Shown piece by piece: positions 53,501 through 62,421 of a DNA stretch of 64,000 bases (its first letter is position 1; every line of letters begins with the position of its first letter). The stretch lies in contig OZ257136.1 of the NCBI GenBank assembly GCA_965278995.1, forward strand, positions 1,302,001 through 1,366,000. The letters run 5' to 3'. Both the position numbers and the translations under genes were made by a program. The notes beneath the pieces were generated by a model. That model searched no databases, had not been told where the DNA came from, and saw only the letters and a list, made by a program, of their open reading frames with translations. The DNA comes from JADJYF01 sp965278995 (GTDB lineage: Bacteria > Pseudomonadota > Gammaproteobacteria > Ga0077536).

Positions 53501-56500
53501 GCTGTGTAGCTGCTGAAAGCCTCGATATCGACGCGTTCGGCACCGACAATCGAGGCGCCCGGCGGCACAAGTCGCAATCCCGCCGGACCAAGCCGCGGCA
53601 CGCGCAAATGCACTGTTCCCGTGTCGCTCGCGATTCCGCTGGCATCGCTGCCGCTGACGTCGATGACTGCACCGGCATCGAGAGTGAGATCGCCGAGCGT
53701 GGTGCCGAGTTCGATAGTTCCGCCGGCATTGCCGCGCGCAAGCGCGCGGGCGCTCAACTGGGCGCCAGCAGCGACCGTCAGACCATCGCGCGCATACAGG
53801 CGAATGCTGCCTGCGGCGGTGTCATCACTTTCGCTATGGGCAAAGATGCGCCCGGCAACGTCGAGCCGCCCACCATCGACGCTCAAAAGCACGTCGCGCG
53901 CGCGGATGACATCCCCGGCCGCCAGAGCGAGATTGCCGCTGCTGAGTGCGAGATGGCGAGTCTGGCCAAACCCACCCGTGTTCAAACTCGCGTTCAAGGT
54001 GGTAAGACTCGTGGCCAGCGTCTGCGCTGCTGCAGTGAATGAACCCTGGGTCTCGCTTGCGCGAGCTGCGCCACGCAAATCGGCATCGGCAGCGACGGCG
54101 ATCGCCCCGTTAGCGGCACGCAGGTGGATGGCGCCAGCAGCACCACCGCTGCTGGCCCCGGCTACGCTGATTGTTGCTTCGCCGATGGTGATGCCGCCGG
54201 CAGCAGCGTTGATTGTCAGTACACCGCCGCGTGAGCCGACGGTGCGATCGCCGAACAGGTAATCGCGCCCGCTGAGATCAATCGCAGCACCGTCCGCGAT
54301 GTTCACACCCGGTGCCGAGCGCGCGTTCAAAGTGAGCGTGCCGGAAGGCAGCACGAATCTGCCCGCGTGCGTGATACTGGTGGCATTGACGGTGTAGCGC
54401 GCACCGAGACCGGCGGCAAACGTGGACTCATTCGAGGACGTAACCGCCTCGGTGACCAGCGCGCCTGCGATATCCAGGTCGAGTCGGGTGCCTGCCGCAG
54501 CGCTCATCACCGGTGCGGCAAGCGTCACATCGCCGGCAAACGTGAGGCGGCTGTCGGCGTCGACGGAGAATGCTTCAGTCAACGCAAACGTGGTGTGTTG
54601 AAATCCACTGAAAGCAAACTCGCCGCCGGTGCTTGTGGCCATCTTGCCCTGCAATTTGAGCGCACCTGTGCCGGAGCTGGCGGGCTGCGCGGCGACCCCG
54701 CGCGAATTACCAAACCGCAAAATGTCGGCGCTGAACAACGCCATATCGCTCGCGCTGCCGAAACCGCGCACGCCGGCCGCATCGAGAGCGAGAGTGCCAG
54801 TGTGCAGATGAGCCGCGCCGTAGATATCGACACTGGTTGCGCTGTTCAAAATGAGCGCGTTGGCCTGCAGCGCGGACAATTGCGCATTCGATAAAGTGAG
54901 CCCGCCTGGCGCACCGATGACGTCGCCGAGATTGATACGCGATGCGCTCAGGCTGATTGAACCTCCGCCAGCAGCCAGGTCCCCGTTGAAGACGAAATTG
55001 CGACTGGCTTCGAGCGTGATCGAGCCGCTTGCTGCGAGCAACGCATCGTTGGCCACGATTAAATCGCCATGCGCCCCGGTTGCCGAGTTGCGTTGAAGCG
55101 TCACCTGGGGGTCAACCGAGACCCGCGCAAACGCACCGTCACCTTCAATGCGATAAGCGCTCAAGGCCTGCGCGCGGCTGGTGCCGCGGCTGGTCAGCGT
55201 GCTGCCTCGAGCGAGGCGAACCTGCTCAGTGCCGGCGAGAATGATTTCCTGCGCGCTCAGCTCAACGTCTTCATCGAGCAGCACGTCGCGGGCCTGAACG
55301 TGGATGACTGTCTGGTCACCGCCAGCGGAACTGCTGGCGTCGCGTTCGCGTACGCCGCCGAGCAGAATATTGGCGGCGGCAAACTGTTGCAGTTCACTGG
55401 CGAGCAGTTCGACGCGGGTGGTCGACGCTGTGTGCGCATTGACCACTGCAAGGCTATCCGCAGTGATATCGACCAGTGCACCGCGACCACCGCCGGCGCT
55501 GGCAGCGGCCAGTTGCCCGGCAATGCGGATGCCCTGATCTGCCGACAGGCTCAATTGCCCGGCGTCTGCCGCAACGCCGGCTCCGGCAGCAGCGTGAAAG
55601 CGCGACGACAATAGTTCGTTGTACTCGGCGCGAGCGCGAAATTCAGCGCCGGATTCCACCGTGTAACCGGCGGTCCGCGCGTTCTCGATAGTCGTACCGG
55701 CGTAACCGAGGCGCCCGGCAACTCGTGCGGTGAGGCCGTCGCCTTGAGTCGGTGTTGCGAATGCGCTCAGGTCGCGACTGCCTGCTACCGGCGTGATCAG
55801 GAAAGCACCCGGCAGTAGTGCATAGCGTGGTGCGAGTCGTGCATAGGTGCCGCCTGGCAGCGCAGCGCTGTCGGCCAGCGTAATCGTGCTGCCAACAGGA
55901 ATACCGGCAGCGTTGGATTCAGACGGGTCGTAGGCACCGAAAGCGTTAACGATGCCAGGCAGGATCGCGAACGCTCCCTCGGCATTCGCCGCGGCAAGTA
56001 TGTCGCGCCGCCCACCCGGACCAGGCACGAACTCGAACGTCAGCAAGTCACCGCCACCACGAATGTCGAGCAACGCACCGGTCGCGATATCGATTGTCGG
56101 GGCCTGCAGGTTGATGCGTTTGGCCGGCGCCGCATCGACGATCCGCACCACATCGCCGAGGTCGTAGATCCAATCGGTGCCGAACTCGCTGCTGCCGAAC
56201 AAGGTGATCATGCCGGCCGCGCTGGTCGAGGTCGTGCTGCCCGGTGCCAGGGTCAAGCTGCCCGTCGCGGCCAGCGTAATCTCGCCCAACGGGGCGTACA
56301 CAGTGCCGCCCTGCACGATATCGACCGCATTGAAGCGCAGCGTGCCAGCCGCCGACAGCGGTGCGCTCGATTCACTGCCATGAGCGATGATTTCCAGGCG
56401 ACTGCTGGCGCTGGTCAAATTGATCGCGTACTCGGTCAGCGTTGCCGGGTAAATGCGCGACGCCTCCATCCGCACATTGGCGAGAGTGGTCAGCGAGCCA

Positions 56501-59500
56501 AGCAGAGTGCGGGTCGTCTCACCACCGTAACGGATGCCGCGTGCGCGGATGTCGCCAGTGCTGTTCAGCGTCAAACCCACAGTACCCGCATTCGCCGTCA
56601 ACTGATCGAAGACGACGTGATTGCGCAGATCGAGATGACTGCCCGCGAGCGTCAGTGAGCCTGCGCCCACAGTCGGCGTCGCGCTTGCTCGCAGCGCGCT
56701 GTTGGTCGGGCCGACCAACAGCAACGGCGCCTGCAGTCTGGTCGCCGCTGCGGTCGCGGCTATCACCGTGGCATCGAGATCGAGCGCCCGACCCAGAGTC
56801 AGACTGATGCCATCGTCAAATCGCAGCTTGCCAGGTTCGCGTGCCGTACTGAACGTGATCACCGGTTCGGCATTCAAGCGAAGCTGATCGAAACCGCCTT
56901 GGGTGATGCTGCCTGCGGCGACAACGGCGATCCCGTTACTTGCCAGCGGCATGGCAACGCCTGCTGCCGGAACGCTCGGCGTGGCCTGTTGAAGCACGAT
57001 TTCACGGGCACGCAATGGAAACTGCGTGAACTGCGGATTGCCCGGATCGTTGGCGACGAATTCGCCCGGGTCACGCTCGTTCGGATTCAGAGCGACGGTC
57101 AAACTGCCGCCTGCATTCAATGCGCCGCCACGTTGACCGCTGATACTGCCACCGAGCACGATGCCCTCTGCGGCGCGGAGCACGATCGAGCCAGCGTCGC
57201 TGCCGATAGTCGTCGCTTGTGCGAGCCCGGGAGTTATAGGGCTTGGCAGATCGAGCACGCCGACAGCGCCATCGACGTTCATCGTCGAGCCCGGTGCGGC
57301 GAGAATATAGCCACGCACAGCGCGCAGCGTAATCGCGCCGCCATCGAGTATCTCACCGCGACGCAGCCGCGACTGATCGCGTTCAATGCGCGCCGCGCCG
57401 CGCGCATCGAGCACGGCGTGGGTATCGAGATAGATGGCCTGGTTAGCGCGATAGCCGCGTTCGTTGACCGCGCTCGGTGTCGTCAAGGTGAGATTGATGC
57501 TGCCCGCTTGGGCGCGCAGCGTGCCATCGACGAGAATGTCGGAATCTGCGCTGAGCAATATCGCGCCCTGTGGCGTCACTTCGAGCAGCGAGCCGCTGCC
57601 GATACGTATGCCGGCCTGCGCTGACGCAACGCCGGGGGCGCGCGCGATCGATGCACTGAATCGCGTCGCTGCGCGGCGCTCGGTGGGTAGAACAACGAGT
57701 TCGCTCAAGTCGGCAAGATCTGAACCGCTGGTCGCCGTTAACGCGCTCCGCAGCAACTGCCGGTTGCGCGGCAATACGCGTAGTACGGAGCCCGGCGTGA
57801 GCGCGATGCCGCCACGGCCAGCGTGCAGATCGAAGGCACCAAAGCCGTGATCGGTAAAAAACTCGGGGGTGAGCGACAGACCGCTGCTTGCGCTGCCGCC
57901 GAGCGTGATGGCAGCGGCATCCAGGCGCAAGCTGCCGCCTGCATCGAAACCGATTGCGCGCAACTCACCGCCGAGAACGAGCTGCGTCACCGTTGCATCA
58001 GCCGGGATTGCGCTGCGCAGATCGATGCTGCCGGCAGTGCCGAAACGTACTAAGCCGCTGTTGTCGCGCCAGGCTCCGGCATTGGCGTCGATAAGGCTGC
58101 CGACGGCGAGGGTGAGGTCGCCTTCAGATACAAGTTTGATCGAGCCGGCGTCAATTGCGAGCGGTGCCGATTGCGCGCTGCGGTTCGCAAACAGATCCGC
58201 GCGATCGTTGACCCAGGTGCCGCTGACGTCGATGATGGCATTGCGACCGAGTTCAATGTTGCCGCGCGTACCACCGAATTGAACGGCCTTGATGTCGACT
58301 TCGCCGCCGGCACTCGTCAATCTGCCGTCGAACTGTATGCGCGTCGCCGTGAGCGTGAATTCACCATCGTTACCCAGTGCAAGCTCGACATCCTCAGGGA
58401 TCGACAAGCGGCCGACGCTGGTGACGTCGAGCCGGGTAATGCCGCTGCTATCGAACAGCGACTGGAAAATTGTCAGCGGCAGATCGGCCGGCAGCGCTGT
58501 CGCAAAGTCAAATTGAGAACCCGGCCGGTCGACGCCGAAGCGGACGTTGGTCGCATTGACATCACCGCCTTTGGCCAGCACCAGCTTGCCCCCGAGCGGG
58601 AATTCATCGTAGGGTCGAGCACTGCCACCGGCGCTGCCCGGGCGCTCGCGCTGCCACGTGCCGACGACAGCGTGGCCATCCAAATCACCGTTCAGCGCGA
58701 TCACGTTGCCGTTGATGGTGAGCACACCGGCATCCTTGCCTTCAACGTAGCCCTGCTGAAACACGCTGCTTGCACCGTTCTGCGCAATGCGGAAACTCTC
58801 GGCCACACCCCATTTGCGATGCAGGACATCCATCGCACCGAAGATGCCGTCGTAGACGACGTTCGGGTTGGCCTCGGCGATATCGATCACACGCCCGGCG
58901 CGAAGTAACCGGGTGGTTTCGATATAACCGTCGAGATAACGGATCTGCCCGCCGGCGAAATCAAGCGCGGACTGCGGCTGCAGAACGATATCGCCTTCGC
59001 TGCCAAGCGTGATGGTTCCACCGGTGGCCAGCCGCTCGTTGACCGTGCGTTTGACCTCGGCGTACAGCTTGCCGACATCGGCAACAGCAGTGCCTTTGCG
59101 CAGATCGACAGTGATGTCCTGGCCGCGCAGGATGCCATTGCGCTGTACCGGAACGTCGGCGAGTTCGTTACCGAACAGTCGAAGCGTGCCCTGGTTGCGA
59201 GCCATCGGCACCAGCGCACTGCGGTCGCCGGAAACATCGATGCTGCTGCCGGCCTCGAGAAAAATGCGGCTGCTGCGATCGCTGCCGGAAAGCGGCAGAT
59301 CGGGGCGGCTGGTTGCAGTCAACGCGACCTGCCCGCCCGGAGCGCGGATCTGCGCTCCGGATTCAAGATGGATGCTGTGACCCATGGCTTCGATGCGTGA
59401 GCGTGTCTGCGGTTGGGCATCGACTGCTGTTGCGCCATCAGTCGACGGCACAACCTCGGTGACACTGTCGCGACCGAGCGTCAGCGTTCCGCTGCGCGCC

Positions 59501-60498
59501 GCTACCGGCACGCGTGAACCATTCGCCGAGGTGAAATTGGCCGGCGTTGCACGATCGCGCGCCAGCAGACGGATAGAACCGTTGACGTTCACCGTCGTCG
59601 TTGCCTGCACGCGCCCCGACTGATTGACCGCGAGTCCGACCAGGGTGGTGTTGCCGCGCTCGGTCAGGATCTGCCCGAGATTCGTCACCGAACCGCCGGT
59701 ATCGACTTCGACCAGCAGACCGCGCAGATCTTTGTCAGTCGCGAGATAGACCTTGTCTTGACTGCCGGCCAGGATGGTCTGCCCGCCGGGTGTTTCGATA
59801 CGCCCGCTGTTGACGACTTCCGGCGCGACTATCAGCACGCGATCGGCAGCCTTGATCTGCGCGCCTGATTCGATCGCGATACGTGCAGACGTATTCGACG
59901 TCCCGTCGAAAGCGGGCAGGGCGGCGGTGACGCCAGCGCTCGGGTCGGCGTTGATCGCACCCGTGATGCCGAGCGTGTTGAAGACGTTGTCACTCACATT
60001 CAAGGTCGAGGCAGTGAGTGCCTGGGTGTTGACCCTGGCATCCTTACCGAAGATCAGACCGTTCTGGTTGAGCAGAAAAATCTGTCCGTTGGCATTCACG
60101 CTGCCAAGAATGCGACTGGGGTCTTGCTGATAGATGCGATTCAGCGTCGCCGAGGTGGACGACGGCTGTTTGAAATTGACGGTGTCGCCCGTGCCGACAT
60201 TGAAGCTCTGCCAGTTGAGAATTGCCCTATCGGTCTGCTGTTGGATGGTGCCGACGTTTCCGCTGACGGAATAGTTGGCGCTGCCAGTGGTAACGAAATG
60301 CGACAGGCCGACACCGCAGGCGCCGCAAGGCACCGGCAATTCGGCGTGCGCCGAGGGTGCAATCAACAACGGTATCAGCGCTGCGAACAAGGCGTGGGCC
60401 AGCGCTGAGCAGGGGCTTGCAGAGCTGCGCGGCCGGCATTTTTCACAAAACGCAGGCGTGCGGATAGAGCGCTTGCAGAATGCGGGGCGCATGATCAC
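50575..60498 (-). CDS. Giant filamentous-haemagglutinin-family exoprotein (TpsA), 3307 residues
   Basis: Secreted adhesin-like protein. A long signal peptide (about 1-52, hydrophobic core ALFAALIPLLIAPSAHA) is followed by a CGAC pair. The TPS haemagglutination domain (about 60-200) carries TATLNRIYQQDPSRILGSVNANGQIFLLNQNGLIFG, with NQNG in place of NPNG. The bulk is a right-handed beta-helix rich in repeats such as GSITL, LDAAGVRG and SGDI. The C-terminus is an Ala/Ser-rich linker then MVTVQFLGFGE, with no nuclease or CDI toxin module. Secretion would use the FhaC-like partner immediately downstream. ATG 60492 is an alternative start. Confidence 0.93.
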   Translation of the reverse strand: MIMRPAFCKRSIRTPAFCEKCRPRSSASPCSALAHALFAALIPLLIAPSAHAELPVPCGACGVGLSHFVTTGSANYSVSGNVGTIQQQTDRAILNWQSFNVGTGDTVNFKQPSSTSATLNRIYQQDPSRILGSVNANGQIFLLNQNGLIFGKDARVNTQALTASTLNVSDNVFNTLGITGAINADPSAGVTAALPAFDGTSNTSARIAIESGAQIKAADRVLIVAPEVVNSGRIETPGGQTILAGSQDKVYLATDKDLRGLLVEVDTGGSVTNLGQILTERGNTTLVGLAVNQSGRVQATTTVNVNGSIRLLARDRATPANFTSANGSRVPVAARSGTLTLGRDSVTEVVPSTDGATAVDAQPQTRSRIEAMGHSIHLESGAQIRAPGGQVALTATSRPDLPLSGSDRSSRIFLEAGSSIDVSGDRSALVPMARNQGTLRLFGNELADVPVQRNGILRGQDITVDLRKGTAVADVGKLYAEVKRTVNERLATGGTITLGSEGDIVLQPQSALDFAGGQIRYLDGYIETTRLLRAGRVIDIAEANPNVVYDGIFGAMDVLHRKWGVAESFRIAQNGASSVFQQGYVEGKDAGVLTINGNVIALNGDLDGHAVVGTWQRERPGSAGGSARPYDEFPLGGKLVLAKGGDVNATNVRFGVDRPGSQFDFATALPADLPLTIFQSLFDSSGITRLDVTSVGRLSIPEDVELALGNDGEFTLTATRIQFDGRLTSAGGEVDIKAVQFGGTRGNIELGRNAIIDVSGTWVNDRADLFANRSAQSAPLAIDAGSIKLVSEGDLTLAVGSLIDANAGAWRDNSGLVRFGTAGSIDLRSAIPADATVTQLVLGGELRAIGFDAGGSLRLDAAAITLGGSASSGLSLTPEFFTDHGFGAFDLHAGRGGIALTPGSVLRVLPRNRQLLRSALTATSGSDLADLSELVVLPTERRAATRFSASIARAPGVASAQAGIRIGSGSLLEVTPQGAILLSADSDILVDGTLRAQAGSINLTLTTPSAVNERGYRANQAIYLDTHAVLDARGAARIERDQSRLRRGEILDGGAITLRAVRGYILAAPGSTMNVDGAVGVLDLPSPITPGLAQATTIGSDAGSIVLRAAEGIVLGGSISGQRGGALNAGGSLTVALNPNERDPGEFVANDPGNPQFTQFPLRAREIVLQQATPSVPAAGVAMPLASNGIAVVAAGSITQGGFDQLRLNAEPVITFSTAREPGKLRFDDGISLTLGRALDLDATVIAATAAATRLQAPLLLVGPTNSALRASATPTVGAGSLTLAGSHLDLRNHVVFDQLTANAGTVGLTLNSTGDIRARGIRYGGETTRTLLGSLTTLANVRMEASRIYPATLTEYAINLTSASSRLEIIAHGSESSAPLSAAGTLRFNAVDIVQGGTVYAPLGEITLAATGSLTLAPGSTTSTSAAGMITLFGSSEFGTDWIYDLGDVVRIVDAAPAKRINLQAPTIDIATGALLDIRGGGDLLTFEFVPGPGGRRDILAAANAEGAFAILPGIVNAFGAYDPSESNAAGIPVGSTITLADSAALPGGTYARLAPRYALLPGAFLITPVAGSRDLSAFATPTQGDGLTARVAGRLGYAGTTIENARTAGYTVESGAEFRARAEYNELLSSRFHAAAGAGVAADAGQLSLSADQGIRIAGQLAAASAGGGRGALVDITADSLAVVNAHTASTTRVELLASELQQFAAANILLGGVRERDASSSAGGDQTVIHVQARDVLLDEDVELSAQEIILAGTEQVRLARGSTLTSRGTSRAQALSAYRIEGDGAFARVSVDPQVTLQRNSATGAHGDLIVANDALLAASGSITLEASRNFVFNGDLAAGGGSISLSASRINLGDVIGAPGGLTLSNAQLSALQANALILNSATSVDIYGAAHLHTGTLALDAAGVRGFGSASDMALFSADILRFGNSRGVAAQPASSGTGALKLQGKMATSTGGEFAFSGFQHTTFALTEAFSVDADSRLTFAGDVTLAAPVMSAAAGTRLDLDIAGALVTEAVTSSNESTFAAGLGARYTVNATSITHAGRFVLPSGTLTLNARSAPGVNIADGAAIDLSGRDYLFGDRTVGSRGGVLTINAAAGGITIGEATISVAGASSGGAAGAIHLRAANGAIAVAADADLRGAARASETQGSFTAAAQTLATSLTTLNASLNTGGFGQTRHLALSSGNLALAAGDVIRARDVLLSVDGGRLDVAGRIFAHSESDDTAAGSIRLYARDGLTVAAGAQLSARALARGNAGGTIELGTTLGDLTLDAGAVIDVSGSDASGIASDTGTVHLRVPRLGPAGLRLVPPGASIVGAERVDIEAFSSYTASTIDNILLTTINNDNAVYFANAATIKTALGVSGDTRYHLLPGVEIVSIGDLTLSTDWDLFGVRHNGEAGVMSLRAAGDLLLDSNLSDGFARGAVSSYPERDFVRTGDSWSYRLVGGATLGAADPTAVSRIDGDVIVANNVVVRTGSGAITISAGGDLRLGSGSAAVYTAGVNRGTGAFSAEDTEVLLRGDFLRDGGDIRVAVGGNVIGAPANALPDYLPRVAGFFEIYAPDKIYPAVWAVDPSKFQGLGTLGGGDIQLDIGGNLEGLTIALPTNAMPLSMQSGDLDIAGGGELVATIGGAVRGGTFLLGRGTGHIRTEENLQALASNNNMAPVFALGDARLTVSARTGIAMETAFNPTVAEQDPTQGLVQEFFFPQPTYFFTYGINAGLSLDTLARDITLSARGDRIAAQYNDREDNDRQADPILLTTLPGSLNARSFEGDIVVSERLDLFPAPSGELNLLAGRNISALGAGDIRQSDADITTLPTPATPTSVLNGVLWRDLLQGHAALPVHRFDEQPAMIVARTGTIGTLGLETLSLSLAKAVNVYAGVDIANLSLTVQHARVTDRSILQAARDIMYNTSRRPDGRLSENNGLLAVAGPGAVDLIGGREIDFGASNGLESRGNLGNPALAPRGADINLWTGYATPPALAAFAARYLTGADSPYAGELQSALNAAGVTEFSALTLSLQREVVMQVLFAELEASGLESSRPGQSFARGERAIATLFPGDNYPGDLRSFLSRINTLDGGSINALVPGGQVNAGVASTGAIVKSPAQLGLVVHGDGDINAYTLGDFLVNTSRVFVLDGGDILIWSAEGDINAGKGARSALSIPPPTTSFDAQGNVVIEIPAAIAGSGIQAGVRTPGRAPGDVFLFAPRGVVDAGDAGISSAGNLTIAATAVLGADNISVGGASAGVPTTAVSVPVGLASASAAAGSATSAATAGASERANPDEEPSANDLGASLASMVTVQFLGFGE

Positions 60499-60523
60499 CG
60501 TTGTGCTTTAAGAGACTACGTAA

Positions 60524-60549
60524 GACCGGCCCTGTAATAGGCGCCGGTC
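60524..60549 (-). other. Small hairpin in the fhaB leader
   Basis: GACCGGC (60524-60530) and GCCGGTC (60543-60549) give a 7-bp stem with a 12-nt loop, 26-51 bases upstream of the fhaB-like start. It could act as a leader element controlling expression of this very large protein. Confidence 0.35.
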
Positions 60550-60610
60550 ACCCGAGTCGGTTGGCGACAGCAGGCGCTGCCATCAACCATTAAGACGAGA
60601 AGCGACGATT

Positions 60611-60638
60611 GGGCGACGCCGTATGACTGGCGTCGCCC
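60611..60638 (-). terminator. Strong hairpin between the PstS-like gene and fhaB
   Basis: GGGCGACGCC (60611-60620) pairs perfectly with GGCGTCGCCC (60629-60638) around an 8-nt loop, 12 bases after the stop of the PstS-like gene. The following bases on the minus strand (AATCGTCGCTTCTCG) are not a T-run, so it may be a partial terminator or processing/stability element that sets the ratio of the two products. Confidence 0.55.
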
Positions 60639-60650
60639 TCGCGTGAACCC

Positions 60651-62369
60651 TTATGGCGTCCAGTTCGGATTCGGCGCGACGACCGTACCGCGGGCGGCGT
60701 TACCGCCGACCGTAGACTTGATCGGCGTATGGCAGACGTTCACCTTGCCGGTTGCATACTCACGGGTGTAAGCATTGATGGGCCGAGTCGTCGGCGCCAG
60801 CACGTTGTCATACACCAGCGCGCTGGTCGGCGTAGCAAGCCAGCCTGAGCGACCAAAAGGATAGTTGCTCTGGCAACCCGCCAGGTTCGAACCATTTGCA
60901 CAACCGACCGGGTCGACTTCGTTGTTCAACTTGGTCAACGTGGCCAGGCTGTTCAGACCATTGGTCGCGTTGGCACCGCAGAGCGAATTGTAGACCGCGG
61001 CTTTGCTGGCAATCGTGTCATCCGGATCAACGGCCGCGTTATACGGCAGCGCATTTCCGCGCAGCTGGCACGACTGCTGCGACCACAGCCAGTAGTCACC
61101 ATCATGCGCGTGCTGCAGTGTCGGGGCGACACCGTCAATCTTGATGAACCGCCAGTTGCGCAGCTTATCGGTATTACGACCTTCGACGCTCAGGTTGCCA
61201 ATCGCGTACGGGTTGGCGGTCGCGTTGAAGTTGTGCAGGCAGTTATCGACGTCCCCGGATCCGCTGTTGCCGATAACGGTGGTGCCGTTCGGTACGCGCG
61301 GAGTAACGATGTCGATGGAGGTATCTGCCAGGTTGACGTCGCACGGGAAGCTCGAAACCAGCGCATTGATGGTGGCCTGAGTGCCGGAACCATCCACGCG
61401 ACGGCAGATCTGCACGTTACCCGTCAGGCCAGGAACCGCTGTGCCATCCGAGCGCAGCAGCTGCTGCCAGGTCACGATGCGACCCGTCAGGATTGAATCG
61501 ATTTCACTGCGCATCAGCGACGGCATGCAAGCCAGCGATTCAGCGTTGGTGGTATCCGGGCGGTCAGTTGCACTCAACGTGATGTCGTTGAATGCACCGT
61601 TGGCCGGGTTACACACACTCGCCGCCGGGAACTGGGCTTCCTGCAGTTTGCGATACAGGGCCAGCGTGACCGGGTTGTTGAACAGCAGTGCACCCAGGGC
61701 GTTCTGCGTCGCGAATGCGCGATCGCCTTCGGTGCGGAACGGCAGACCGGTGCCATCGACTATCGGTGTATTGATACCGAAAAATTTATCCGGCTCGATA
61801 TCCGAAGTACCCATTTCAGTGAACGCGTTGACCGTGTAAGTCGCCGCGCAGCCGATGGCCGGCACCAGCTGACCTGGCGCGCCGCCCGGCAATTGAATGC
61901 CCGGTGCGCCGTTCGCGCCCGCAGTCACAGCAATGTTGCAGACGGCGGGAGATACATTCAGGAAGCTGATCTGGCCGCCATTGGCGTCCGTGTTCTTGGT
62001 CTGGACCGGGCCGACACCGACACCGGAGCCGCCGCGATCACGCTTGATGACGAGCAGTTTCTTGCCATTCGGCAGGCCGGTCTTGGTCGCACCGGCAGCC
62101 GCTGTACGGCAGGCAACGGCCCAGTCGTTGCCGGGGCGGTCGATATTGGCACCCGAGGTCGATTTGACATAGAGCAGGTGGGTATCGGTATCGCAAACAG
62201 CAGCGACGGCGAGTTCCTGCGCGCTCAAGCTGGAAGCGGTGGCACCGCCCCAGTAGACCACGGTATCGGCATCGGTATTGCTGGTGGGGATATAGGCGAG
62301 CACCGAGGTGCTGGCCAGCGCGAGGACTGCGCTAACAGCGCAACTCAGCGTCAATTTGGGAGAATTCAT
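60651..62369 (-). CDS. Secreted PstS-like protein (periplasmic-binding-protein fold)
   Basis: 572 residues with a clear signal peptide (about 1-25, VSAVLALASTSVLA). The mature protein starts with DADTVVYWGGATASS and later has RRVDGSGTQATINALVSSF, resembling the phosphate-contacting SGT-type loop of PstS-like proteins. It is far longer than E. coli PstS (about 345) and rich in Cys (at least ten), suggesting disulfides and an extracellular location. No transporter permease or ATPase gene accompanies it, so it is probably not an ABC-transport component. In P. aeruginosa, PstS-like LapA is encoded beside a T2SS and a TPS pair; a similar role as T2SS substrate or phosphate scavenger is inference. 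Confidence 0.78.
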   Translation of the reverse strand: MNSPKLTLSCAVSAVLALASTSVLAYIPTSNTDADTVVYWGGATASSLSAQELAVAAVCDTDTHLLYVKSTSGANIDRPGNDWAVACRTAAAGATKTGLPNGKKLLVIKRDRGGSGVGVGPVQTKNTDANGGQISFLNVSPAVCNIAVTAGANGAPGIQLPGGAPGQLVPAIGCAATYTVNAFTEMGTSDIEPDKFFGINTPIVDGTGLPFRTEGDRAFATQNALGALLFNNPVTLALYRKLQEAQFPAASVCNPANGAFNDITLSATDRPDTTNAESLACMPSLMRSEIDSILTGRIVTWQQLLRSDGTAVPGLTGNVQICRRVDGSGTQATINALVSSFPCDVNLADTSIDIVTPRVPNGTTVIGNSGSGDVDNCLHNFNATANPYAIGNLSVEGRNTDKLRNWRFIKIDGVAPTLQHAHDGDYWLWSQQSCQLRGNALPYNAAVDPDDTIASKAAVYNSLCGANATNGLNSLATLTKLNNEVDPVGCANGSNLAGCQSNYPFGRSGWLATPTSALVYDNVLAPTTRPINAYTREYATGKVNVCHTPIKSTVGGNAARGTVVAPNPNWTP

Positions 62370-62421
62370 TCGTTACACTCCAATGGAAATCTTGTATCTC
62401 TAGCGCCGATCACGTGAGCGT

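Noticed and set aside
60594..60620. Pho box upstream of the giant exoprotein (GACGA/GACGA/GACGC repeats)
   Set aside because: Spacings are 10 and 11 nt and the cores lack the TGAC/GTCA step; the last repeat is part of the hairpin stem. Not convincing.
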